From the NCBI GenBank assembly GCA_016929905.1, contig JAFGHX010000402.1, positions 1-33,642 on the forward strand: a stretch of 33,642 bases of DNA, written 5' to 3'. The position numbers were made by a program, and so were the translations under genes. Positions 1 through 10,354 of this stretch are shown piece by piece. Source of the DNA: Kiritimatiellia bacterium (GTDB taxonomy: Bacteria > Verrucomicrobiota > Kiritimatiellia > JAFGHX01). The notes beneath the pieces are model-generated. The model saw only the letters and a list, made by a program, of their open reading frames with translations. It ran no database searches and had not been told where the DNA came from. Position 1 is the first letter of the stretch, and every line of letters begins with the position of its first letter.

Positions 1-87
1 CATCCGCTGCCGTCCATTCATCCGCTGGCATTCCCTCGCCCCATCCGCTGCCGTCCATTCATCCGCTGGCATTCCCTCGCCCCATCC
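1..87. repeat. 41-bp tandem repeat, two full copies plus a stub
   Basis: Two identical 41-bp units occupy 1-41 and 42-82, and the first five bases of a third begin at 83. Each unit carries catccgctgcc and, about 20 bases later, catccgctgg. The first 28 bases of the unit recur exactly at 15122-15149. The inverted core (ccagcggatg) appears near the right end of the window, where the tandem period is also 41. There are no distinct spacers, so this is not a CRISPR array. Confidence 0.9.
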
Positions 88-103
88 CATGTGCTTTTTT
101 TCA

Positions 104-131
104 TTGCAAATCGCGCCCGGTTTGGTATCTT
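104..131 (+). promoter_or_regulatory. possible sigma70-type promoter for smc
   Basis: TTGCAA at 104-109 and TATCTT at 126-131 are separated by 16 bases. They lie about 170 bases upstream of the smc start, in a locally AT-richer stretch just after the terminal repeats. Only the hexamers support this. The rest of 132-290 shows nothing I recognise. Confidence 0.25.
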
Positions 132-298
132 TCGCAGCACAGTGGGCTGGCGCGAGCAAGCCCACGCCAATCAGAAGCCCTTTCCGGAGAGACTGTGGTG
201 TAGCCAGAACGTCCGCGGGATCGGCGCGGTGGCCGCGGACCTTCGTCCTTTGACCTGCCGACTTCCGGCTTTCGATCATTTTTAGCAGAGGTTCCGAC

Positions 299-3916
<3,618 letters not shown>

Positions 3917-3953
3917 GCGGTCCGTCCTCGACGTCTCGTCACACGGCGGCGGA

Positions 3954-4287
3954 TCTGCCCGCGAAAACGCGCGAAAGGGGCGCGAAAGGCAGGGACGTCG
4001 CATACTCAGCGTGCCCCGGGGGTTGTTGCGGAAATCGAAAGGTTGCCACAACACAACGCGCTTCGCCATCCTGTCGGGTGTTTACCGTTGTGGCAACCTC
4101 GATTCCCGCAACGAACGCCTTCAGGACGGAAAAGGAATGCGAACGCAGCGACTTTGAGCTGTTTGCGCCCAAGGAAAGCTCCCTGACGACGAGCGCCGAG
4201 CCGGGCGCAAACAGTTCAAAGTTGCTGCACCGCCGGGCGTATCGCGCTCTGCATTTCGCGCGGCTTTCGCGCATTTTCGCGGGCAGA
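3954..4287. repeat. nested inverted-repeat element between smc and gspI
   Basis: Three pairs of complementary arms lie in a cloverleaf-like order. The outer arms are 3954-3992 and 4249-4287, both built from cgcgaaa units. Two internal hairpins follow one another: 4021-4052 with 4087-4118 (gttgtggcaacc core), and 4151-4169 with 4203-4221 (ctgtttgcgccc core, one mismatch). There is no convincing coding frame. It sits between the converging ends of smc and the gsp genes. It could be a structured RNA, a bidirectional transcription barrier or a MITE-like mobile repeat. The sequence alone does not decide. Confidence 0.75.
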
Positions 4288-4315
4288 CAAGGCGCGGAAT
4301 GGGCCGAGCTTCGGA

Positions 4316-4639
4316 CTATTGCTCACGGACGCACACGGAGGCGCGCACAGGCGGACGTCCCGCCGGCGTGACATCGAGCCGCCGCCAGAGGAGGGTGTTG
4401 GTGCCGCTTTCCGTCTCGACCGATGCGCTGGAGACGCGGCCCGCCGCGGTATCCTCAACCGGCAGGCCGAGGCGCACGTCGGCCGCCGCGCACTGGAGTG
4501 CCAGCCTCGCCTGATCCAGCAGATCGGCCCGCCGCCGCGCGCGCGCCGCCACGCCGTTCGCGTGCAGCAGCACCCCCGCCACCAGCCCCGCGATCAGAAG
4601 CGCCACGAGAACTTCCAGGAATGTGAAACCGGACTTCAT
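4316..4639 (-). CDS. gspI: type II secretion minor pseudopilin, GspI/PilV-like
   Basis: A small pseudopilin expected to be cut and N-methylated by prepilin peptidase, then assembled at the tip of a type II secretion pseudopilus in the inner membrane and periplasm. It is 107 residues. The N-terminus MKSG|FTFLEVLVALLIAGL has the Gly at -1, Phe at +1 and Glu at +5, followed by one hydrophobic helix. The LEVLVAL pattern is typical of GspI and PilV rather than GspH. It starts 14 bases after the gspG stop on the same strand, so the two are probably co-transcribed. In the classical order gspH would lie between them, and gspJ and gspK would follow. None of these is present here. Beyond the helix the sequence is poorly conserved, so GspI versus PilV is not certain. 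Confidence 0.7.
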   Translation of the reverse strand: MKSGFTFLEVLVALLIAGLVAGVLLHANGVAARARRRADLLDQARLALQCAAADVRLGLPVEDTAAGRVSSASVETESGTNTLLWRRLDVTPAGRPPVRASVCVREQ

Positions 4640-4653
4640 ACGGGTGTTGGAAG

Positions 4654-5118
4654 TCAGAGTTCCGCGCTCGTGATGTCGGCGTCATACCCGGCGCCGCCCG
4701 GCTCGCGGTCGCTGCCGTAGGAGATGATCTCATAGGGAAGCTTTCGGCCCTCGAATTCGCGCCCGGGCACAATATAGATGTAGGGGTTATCCCAGGGGTC
4801 GAGCGGAACGCGCAGGCTCTTCAGATAGCCCTCCTCCGGGTACTCGGCCGGGACGGGCGGCACCGTGGGGCGCGTGCAGAGCGCCTGCAGCCCCTGCTCC
4901 TCGGCCGGCACCTGGCCGTGGTCCAGCCGATAGTCCTCCAGAGCCGTCTGAAAGGTCGCGATCTGCATGCGCGCCGCCTTGACCTTCGCCTGGCGCACGT
5001 TCTTCTGCAGCGACAGACCGACCACTCCCGAAAGGATGGCGATAATCGCAATGACCACCATGATCTCGATCAGGGTGAAGGCACCTCTGCGCGCATCCCG
5101 CCCTCGATGCAGTCTCAT
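4654..5118 (-). CDS. gspG: type II secretion major pseudopilin GspG
   Basis: Major pseudopilin of the type II secretion system. It is 154 residues and polymerises into the periplasmic pseudopilus that drives substrates through the secretin. The prepilin helix FTLIEIMVVIAIIAILSGVV follows a 14-residue basic leader. The C-terminal half has the GspG hallmarks: DHGQVPAEEQGLQAL, then LDPWDNPYIY (the loop that binds calcium in known GspG structures), then SYGSDREPGGAGYDADI. One oddity is that Glu lies at +5 only if cleavage occurs after Ala (GA|FTLIE), not after the usual Gly. It is followed closely by the GspI-like gene. The upstream gap to yraN is 124 bases and contains a short direct repeat. No other gsp gene lies nearby, so the remaining apparatus must be elsewhere. 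Confidence 0.92.
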   Translation of the reverse strand: MRLHRGRDARRGAFTLIEIMVVIAIIAILSGVVGLSLQKNVRQAKVKAARMQIATFQTALEDYRLDHGQVPAEEQGLQALCTRPTVPPVPAEYPEEGYLKSLRVPLDPWDNPYIYIVPGREFEGRKLPYEIISYGSDREPGGAGYDADITSAEL

Positions 5119-5137
5119 AACAACACTCTTCCTCTTG

Positions 5138-5166
5138 CTTCGTCTTACTCGCTCTTCGTCTTACTC
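5138..5166. repeat. 13-bp direct repeat upstream of gspG
   Basis: The 13-mer cttcgtcttactc occurs at 5138-5150 and 5154-5166. Further cttcgtc words follow to about 5184. It fills much of the gap between yraN and gspG and belongs to the style of locus-specific short repeats seen throughout the window. No inverted arm is evident here. Confidence 0.7.
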
Positions 5167-5242
5167 TTCGTCGTGCCCTTCGTCAAGAACGTTGCGGGCC
5201 CCTAACCGCGGACGGATGGGCGGCGCAAAGCGGATCGGCCCA

Positions 5243-5686
5243 TCAACCGGGCAGCCGGTAGCGCCCGTCCAGGGTGAACGCGCGCTCCACGTGCCGGACA
5301 AAGGGATTCGACTGCCCCACACGACCGACGACTTCCACGACATCGAACCGGAAATCGACGGGCGGGAACTTGAGCCGGCGCAGATACCGGACAGCCGCGC
5401 GGGAGAGCGCGCGGCGCTTCTTGCGGTCGACAGCCCGAATCGGGCGGCCGTAGGTCTCGCTCTTGCGGGTCTTCACTTCAACGAAAACGAGCACGTCCCC
5501 GTCGCGCGCCACGATGTCCAGTTCGTCGCGATCCCCTACCCTGACGCGGCGCCCCAGAATGCGATAACCCTTGCGCTTCAACTCCCGCTCGGCCTGCTGC
5601 TCCCCCCATTCGCCCACATCGGCGGGGGTGGTTTCTTTCTTCCGCGCGATCAGCCTGGCCAGGAGCGAGCACATGGGGGTTTCCAT
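5243..5686 (-). CDS. yraN: YraN family (UPF0102) endonuclease-like protein
   Basis: A 147-residue protein of the YraN/UPF0102 family. The family has a restriction-endonuclease-like fold and no firmly established role. The signature runs GEWGEQQAERELKRKGYRIL, then DRDELDIVARDGD, then VFVEVKTR, giving the usual E...D...EVK pattern of the PD-(D/E)XK fold. The family commonly has GEID where this protein has DELD, a conservative change. The first ATG (5686) is formed where a 7-bp tandem repeat ends and has no ribosome-binding site. The ATG at 5674 (protein starting MCSLLARL) has GGAA a few bases upstream and may be the true start. It lies first in a minus-strand group with gspG and gspI, but the 124-base gap makes co-transcription uncertain. 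Confidence 0.9.
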   Translation of the reverse strand: METPMCSLLARLIARKKETTPADVGEWGEQQAERELKRKGYRILGRRVRVGDRDELDIVARDGDVLVFVEVKTRKSETYGRPIRAVDRKKRRALSRAAVRYLRRLKFPPVDFRFDVVEVVGRVGQSNPFVRHVERAFTLDGRYRLPG

Positions 5687-5716
5687 TGACGATTGACGAT
5701 TGACGATTGACGATTG
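5685..5716. repeat. 7-bp tandem repeat (attgacg) x 4.6
   Basis: Four perfect units of attgacg at 5685-5712 plus attg to 5716. It lies immediately upstream of the divergent pair yraN (minus) and the first DUF6785 gene (plus), and overlaps the first possible yraN start. Copy number could vary by slippage. The rest of 5717-5829 shows no further feature. Confidence 0.9.
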
Positions 5717-5829
5717 TGGGCGGTGACGGGACGAAGATCAAGCGGCAAGTTGCCCCTCACGATCCCGCGTCCGCGAATCCGAATTCCTTGCAATCCGCCG
5801 GCCGGTATGGTTGGATGGACGCCTTGGTA

Positions 5830-5877
5830 GAAGAGCCGTCTCGGCTCTTCCTCCCGGCGGCACCCCGTGCCGCCGGG
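5830..5877 (+). promoter_or_regulatory. two consecutive perfect hairpins at the start of the first DUF6785 gene
   Basis: Hairpin 1 (5830-5850) has a 9-bp stem gaagagccg/cggctcttc with a 3-base loop. Hairpin 2 (5853-5877) has an 11-bp stem cccggcggcac/gtgccgccggg with loop ccc. The second stem ends eight bases before the chosen ATG and contains part of the G-rich ribosome-binding region. It could therefore limit translation initiation. Neither is followed by a U-tract, so they are not classical terminators. Confidence 0.6.
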
Positions 5878-5884
5878 GATGCAC

Positions 5885-7900
5885 ATGAGCACGAACCACT
5901 CCATCGACGGCGATCCGGGCGATCCGTTCGAGACGCGAGGCACGGCGGCGATTCTGGTCGGATTCGCCGGGGCGTTGATCTGCTGGTGGGTGACGCCGTT
6001 CAACAACTTCGTCATCGGCAGTTCCTACATTGCGGACAGCTACCTGCCGGTGATCGTGCTGTTCGTGACGGTCGTGCTGGTTCTGCTTCTGAACCCGCTG
6101 CTGCGCCGTGCTCTGCCCGGGCTGGCGCTGGGGCAGCGGCAGCTTGCGGTCATCGTGGGCATCATGCTGGTGGCGTGCTACCTGCCGAGTTCGGGGCTGC
6201 ACCGGATGTTGCCCTACAGCCTGGTGCGTATCCCGCCGGCCGTGGCGGAAAGCAGACAGTTGGGCGACATCTACGCGAAGATGAACCTGCCGCCCAGCCT
6301 GTTCCCGGACCCGGTGGCCTTCGGCGCCCGCACGCCGGCCTCGGACCAGTTCCTCGCGGAACTGGCGCCGGGCGCCGGGATTCCATGGATGGCGTGGCTG
6401 AAGCCGTGTCTGTCCTGGGGCACGTTCAACCTGTGCTGCTGCATGATGATGGTGGGCCTGGCCATGCTCGTGTGGCCGCAATGGCGGAACAACGAACGGC
6501 TGCCCTTTCCGCTTCTGACGGTGCAGCAGGCGCTGCTGGACGCGCCGGGGGAGAACCGGCTGTTCGCCCCGCTGTTCCGCAGTCGTCCGTTCTGGATAGC
6601 GGCCGGCGGCGTCTTCTTCCTGCACTTTCTGGCCGGCGCCAACACGTACAATCCGGAGCGGGTCCCGACCATCCCGTTGCGCTGGGATCTCAGCCCGCTG
6701 TTCACCGAGGAACCGCTCGTCTTTGTGCCCTATTTCATCAAGAGCAGCCGCATCTACTTCCTCTTCCTGGGCGTCGCGTTTTTCATGCCCAACCGGATTG
6801 GTTTCTCCATCTGGTTCTTCGAATTCGCCTACGCCGCCTACCAGGTAATCCGGCGCGCCTACACCCCTCCTTTCCACTGGGGCACCATCGGCGACCACCG
6901 CACGGGCACGATGCTGGCGCTGACCGTCGGCATTCTCTGGGTCGGCCGGGCGCACTGGCTGCAGGTGATCCGAAGCTGCGCGCGCAGGGGCGGCTCAGCC
7001 CGCGACCGGTACGACCGGCGAAGCGGCTACCTGTTCCTGTTCGGCTGCGTGGGCATGTTCGCGTGGCTCGTCTGGGCGGGGGTCAGCCCGCTGTGGTCGC
7101 TCTGGTTTGTCCTGGTCGGATTCATCGCCTGCCTGCTGGTCACACGGGTGGTGGCGGAGACAGGCCTGGCGATGCTCGGGTTAGACACATACTCGCTGAT
7201 CTACCTGATCAAGCTGGCGCCCGTTGCGTGGCTGACGAACGCCACGATCTTCTTCGCCAGCGTCATCAACATGATCTTCGCGCCGGGTTCGCGCGTGTGC
7301 TGTACGACACTGGCCGTCCACGGGCTGGGCCTGGACGAACAGGCCAAACCCGCGCGCCAGGCGCGCCTGGGGTTCGTCTTCCTCTCGATCCTGGCGATCG
7401 GCTTCGTGATCTCGGGCGCCTTTCATCTGGATGCCAGCTACCACCACAGCACGACGCTGGACGGCCAGGAACAACCGATCAGCCGATGGGGCACCGGGCG
7501 GCTGATCGGCGCCAATCGCGATCTGACGGAATTGAATTCCGGGCAAATGAGCCGGCCGCCCTACAACCGGCTGGGCCATGTCGCCTTTGGCGCGGCACTC
7601 GCCGGGCTGCTCGAATGGGCGTGTCTGAGCATGCCGAGGTGGTGGTTCCACCCCGTCGGACTGCTCGGGGTCTACACCTGGTACATCAACGTCGCCTGGG
7701 TCAGCATCTTTCTGGGATGGCTGGCCAAGATCCTGCTCGTCCGCTACGGCGGTTCGCGGCTCTATCATGCCGCGCGCCCGGCCTTCATCGGGCTGATCAT
7801 GGGTGAAGTCTTCGCGGCCATCTTCTGGGGCCTGCTGCTGCCGGCCACGCTGGTCGCGCTCGGCCTGCCGTACAAGAATGTGCAGGTCCTGCCGTTCTGA
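5885..7900 (+). CDS. DUF6785/DUF6784 polytopic membrane protein, paralogue 1
   Basis: A 671-residue inner-membrane protein with many hydrophobic helices and the N-terminal DUF6785, C-terminal DUF6784 architecture. Family function is not established, though the general layout resembles OPT-type oligopeptide transporters. Visible family blocks are LLLNPLLRRALPGL after helix 2, RLPFPLLTVQQALL, YNPERVPTIPLRWDLSPLF, FMPNRIGFSIWFF, VTRVVAETG, and near the C-terminus LAKILLVRYGGSRLYHAARP. ATG 5885 is preferred over GTG 5867 and ATG 5879. It is preceded by cgggga with suitable spacing, while GTG 5867 lies inside a perfect hairpin stem. It heads a run of five paralogues on the plus strand. By eye it is closest to paralogue 2 (shared GSSYIADSYLPV). 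No cytoplasmic enzymatic domain is visible. Confidence 0.85.
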   Translation: MSTNHSIDGDPGDPFETRGTAAILVGFAGALICWWVTPFNNFVIGSSYIADSYLPVIVLFVTVVLVLLLNPLLRRALPGLALGQRQLAVIVGIMLVACYLPSSGLHRMLPYSLVRIPPAVAESRQLGDIYAKMNLPPSLFPDPVAFGARTPASDQFLAELAPGAGIPWMAWLKPCLSWGTFNLCCCMMMVGLAMLVWPQWRNNERLPFPLLTVQQALLDAPGENRLFAPLFRSRPFWIAAGGVFFLHFLAGANTYNPERVPTIPLRWDLSPLFTEEPLVFVPYFIKSSRIYFLFLGVAFFMPNRIGFSIWFFEFAYAAYQVIRRAYTPPFHWGTIGDHRTGTMLALTVGILWVGRAHWLQVIRSCARRGGSARDRYDRRSGYLFLFGCVGMFAWLVWAGVSPLWSLWFVLVGFIACLLVTRVVAETGLAMLGLDTYSLIYLIKLAPVAWLTNATIFFASVINMIFAPGSRVCCTTLAVHGLGLDEQAKPARQARLGFVFLSILAIGFVISGAFHLDASYHHSTTLDGQEQPISRWGTGRLIGANRDLTELNSGQMSRPPYNRLGHVAFGAALAGLLEWACLSMPRWWFHPVGLLGVYTWYINVAWVSIFLGWLAKILLVRYGGSRLYHAARPAFIGLIMGEVFAAIFWGLLLPATLVALGLPYKNVQVLPF

Positions 7901-8247
7901 CGGGCGCGGCGCGCCGTCATGGGCTCGCTGCGCGAGCGGCAGGGGGCCGCGGCGCGGCCGTCATCGGCTCGCTGCGCGAGCGGCAGCGGGCCGCGGCGCG
8001 CCGTCATTGGCTCGCTGCGCGAGCGTCAGTGGCTCGCTGCGCGAGCGTCAGTGGGCGCTGCGCGCCGTCATTTTCGAGAGCGGCGCAGCCCAGGGAGACG
8101 TGACGGGTAGTGCGGATCGAGGGCTTGCACACTCGGCACGTCGGTGATAGGAATGGGACGCGCAGCCCTGCAACGCGACCCTGACGCGCCGCAGGCGCCT
8201 ATGACGGGCCCGAAGGGCCAGAATGACGCGAACGACTTGAGCCCATG
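7901..8247. repeat. 22-bp-unit repeat with inverted arms between DUF6785 paralogues 1 and 2
   Basis: The left half (7901-8075) is a run of 20 to 22-bp units, each ending in gtcat or gtcag, such as ggctcgctgcgcgagcgtca. The right half (about 8185-8247) carries inverted units beginning tgacg: ctgacgcgccgc, atgacgggcccgaagggcc, atgacgcgaacgacttg. It ends gagcccATG, whose ATG is the start codon of the next gene. The stretch between, 8075-8185, is degenerate. The same family occurs at 24602-24857. There is no plausible gene in these 344 bases. Confidence 0.8.
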
Positions 8248-10212
8248 AAACGAACGATAGCGGGGATCCTGGTCGGGCTGGCCGGCTCGGCGGTCATTTG
8301 GATCGCGACCCCATACAACAACTTTGTGATGGGCAGTTCGTACATCGCCGACAGCTATCTGCCCGTGGCGGCGCTGTTCGTAACGCTCGTCCTGGTACTG
8401 GGCGTGAACCCGCTGCTGCGGCGCCTCCGCCCGCGGCTCGCTCTTGACAGCCGTCAGCTCGGCCTCGCCGTCGGCATCATGCTCATGGCGTGCGTCCTGC
8501 CGGGGCAGGGCCTGCTGCGCATGCTCCCTTATTCGCTGGCCAAGATCCCTATGGCGGTGCGCGACAATGCGGCCCTGGCCGAAGCGCATCAGAAAATGGG
8601 CCTTCCGCCCAGCCTGTGGCCGGACAAGGTCGGGTTCGGCCTCGACACGCCGGCATGCGACCATTTCATGACGGAACTGCCGCCGGGCCAGCCGATTCCG
8701 TGGGCCGCCTGGCTCCGGCCGCTGCTGGCGTGGGGTACGTTTCTGCTTTCGTGCTGGCTGATGAGTGTAGGCCTGGCCATGATCGTCCTGCCGCAGTGGC
8801 GCCACAACGAGCGGCTCGCCTTTCCGCTGTTGCAGGTCAAGCAGGCGCTGATCGAGGACCCGGAGCCGGGCCGGCTGCTTGCGCCGGTCTTCCGCAGCCG
8901 CGCGTTCTGGACGTGCGCAGGCGTCGTGTTTCTGCTGCATGTGCTGGCCGGCTTGAACCTCTACGACCCGGAACGCGTGCCGGCGATCCCGCTGAACTGG
9001 AACCTGAGCAGCCTTTTCACGGAAGGGCCGCTGGCTCATTTGCCGTGGTCGGTGAAGGCGAACCGGATCTACTTCATCTTCGTCGGCATCGCCTTCTTCA
9101 TGCCGAACCGCATCGGGTTTTCCATCTGGTTCACCGTACTGGCCTACGCGGCGTACCAGGTGATCGGCCAATACTACTTCCCGCCCTATCACTGGGGCGC
9201 GGTCGTCGACCATCGCACGGGCGCGCTGTTGGCGCTGAGCGCGGGGATTCTGTGGCTCGGCCGCGCCCAGTGGGCCCGCGTGTTCCGATGCCTGTTCCGA
9301 AAGGCCGGGACGGACGCGGAGACACGCGACCGGCAAAGCGGTCTGATGTTCCTTGCCGGCTGCTTCGGTATGGTGTTGTGGATGCTGTGGGCGGGCGTGC
9401 AGGTCGGCTGGGCGCTGTTCTTTCTGGCGATCGCCTTCATGGTCTCACTGCTGATCACGCGGATCGTGGCGGAAACGGGCATGCCGTTCGTACGGATCGA
9501 CTTCGTCTACCAGATCGGCCTGATGCGGCTGGTACCCCTCTCCTGGATCGGGGCCCCGTCGCTGTTCTTCTCCTATGTGATCGCCATCCTGTTCCCCACG
9601 GCTTCCCGCGTGGCCGCCGGGCCAATGGCGGCGCATGCGGTCTCGCTCGACGAGACGGCCTCGTCGCGCCAAAAGATGCGGTTCGCCTGGCTGCTGATCG
9701 GCGTTCTGCTGCTGGGCCTCGTCGTCTGCGGCGGCGCCCACCTGCACGCAAACTACCGCCACAGCATGACGCTGGACGGCCAGACGCAGCCCCTGAACCC
9801 CTGGGGCTACAACCTGCTGAACCGAGGCAACAACGCGATTCTGGAACTGGGGCGCGGCGAACTGAGCCGGCCGCTCCACAATCAGTGGGGCCACCTCGCC
9901 TTCGGGGCCGCGGCAGCGGGCTTCCTGCAATGGGCATGCCTGCACCTTCCCAAATGGCCCCTGCATCCGGTCGGCCTGCTGATGGTGAACACCTTCTACG
10001 CCAACGAAGCCTGGGTCAGCGTCTTTCTGGGATGGCTGATCAAAATCATTCTCCTGCGTTACGGCGGCTCGCGCCTGTATCGCAGCGCGCGGCCGGCTTT
10101 CATGGGGGTCATCATGGGCGAAGCGTTCGCCGCCGTCTTCTGGGGACTGGTCCCGGCCATCCTGGTCCTGCTCGGGGTTCCGTACAAGAGTGTGCCGGTC
10201 CTGCCGCTGTAG
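8245..10212 (+). CDS. DUF6785/DUF6784 polytopic membrane protein, paralogue 2
   Basis: A 655-residue inner-membrane protein of the same family. It begins almost directly with the first helix (MKRTIAGILVGLAGSAVIW), without the hydrophilic leader of its neighbours. Family blocks are GVNPLLRRLRPRLAL, NERLAFPLLQVKQALI, YDPERVPAIPLNWNLSSLF, FMPNRIGFSIWF, ITRIVAETGMPF and, in the C-terminal part, LIKIILLRYGGSRLYRSARP. The ATG lies at the end of a repeat unit (gagcccATG) and has no clear Shine-Dalgarno sequence. Few alternatives exist because the first helix starts here. Shared GSSYIADSYLPV makes it the nearest relative of paralogue 1, suggesting a local duplication. Paralogue 3 follows after a 12-bp tandem repeat. 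Its specific substrate cannot be read from the sequence. Confidence 0.85.
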   Translation: MKRTIAGILVGLAGSAVIWIATPYNNFVMGSSYIADSYLPVAALFVTLVLVLGVNPLLRRLRPRLALDSRQLGLAVGIMLMACVLPGQGLLRMLPYSLAKIPMAVRDNAALAEAHQKMGLPPSLWPDKVGFGLDTPACDHFMTELPPGQPIPWAAWLRPLLAWGTFLLSCWLMSVGLAMIVLPQWRHNERLAFPLLQVKQALIEDPEPGRLLAPVFRSRAFWTCAGVVFLLHVLAGLNLYDPERVPAIPLNWNLSSLFTEGPLAHLPWSVKANRIYFIFVGIAFFMPNRIGFSIWFTVLAYAAYQVIGQYYFPPYHWGAVVDHRTGALLALSAGILWLGRAQWARVFRCLFRKAGTDAETRDRQSGLMFLAGCFGMVLWMLWAGVQVGWALFFLAIAFMVSLLITRIVAETGMPFVRIDFVYQIGLMRLVPLSWIGAPSLFFSYVIAILFPTASRVAAGPMAAHAVSLDETASSRQKMRFAWLLIGVLLLGLVVCGGAHLHANYRHSMTLDGQTQPLNPWGYNLLNRGNNAILELGRGELSRPLHNQWGHLAFGAAAAGFLQWACLHLPKWPLHPVGLLMVNTFYANEAWVSVFLGWLIKIILLRYGGSRLYRSARPAFMGVIMGEAFAAVFWGLVPAILVLLGVPYKSVPVLPL

Positions 10213-10249
10213 GAGACCCGGAAGACTATCGAAGGGTTGAAGAAACGTG

Positions 10250-10335
10250 CTCGAGAGTGAGTTCTCGAGTGAGTTCTCGAGTAAGTTCTCGAGTAAGTTC
10301 TCGAGCAAGTTCTCGAGCAAGTTCTCGAGCAAGTT
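10250..10335. repeat. 12-bp tandem repeat (ctcgagtaagtt), seven units
   Basis: A 14-base variant at 10250-10263 is followed by six 12-bp units from 10264 to 10335. They read ctcgagtgagtt, ctcgagtaagtt (twice) and ctcgagcaagtt (three times). The units drift in order along the array. The array is open in the frame of the downstream gene and would encode (SSKF)n if translated, but a good start with a ribosome-binding site lies after it. The same 12-mer forms both arms of the hairpin at 17251-17319. Confidence 0.92.
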
Positions 10336-10354
10336 GGGAGAGGGGCGGAGGTTC

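Noticed and set aside
1..87. CRISPR array
   Set aside because: The 41-bp units are directly contiguous with no unique spacers, and no cas gene is present. The same holds for 33502-33642.
91..285. Small gene upstream of smc (64 codons)
   Set aside because: No ribosome-binding site and no family resemblance. It overlaps the probable smc leader.
10247..10354. Upstream GTG start for paralogue 3, adding a repeated SSKF leader
   Set aside because: ATG 10355 has a strong ribosome-binding site, and the leader would be pure tandem repeat. Translation of the repeat cannot be fully excluded.
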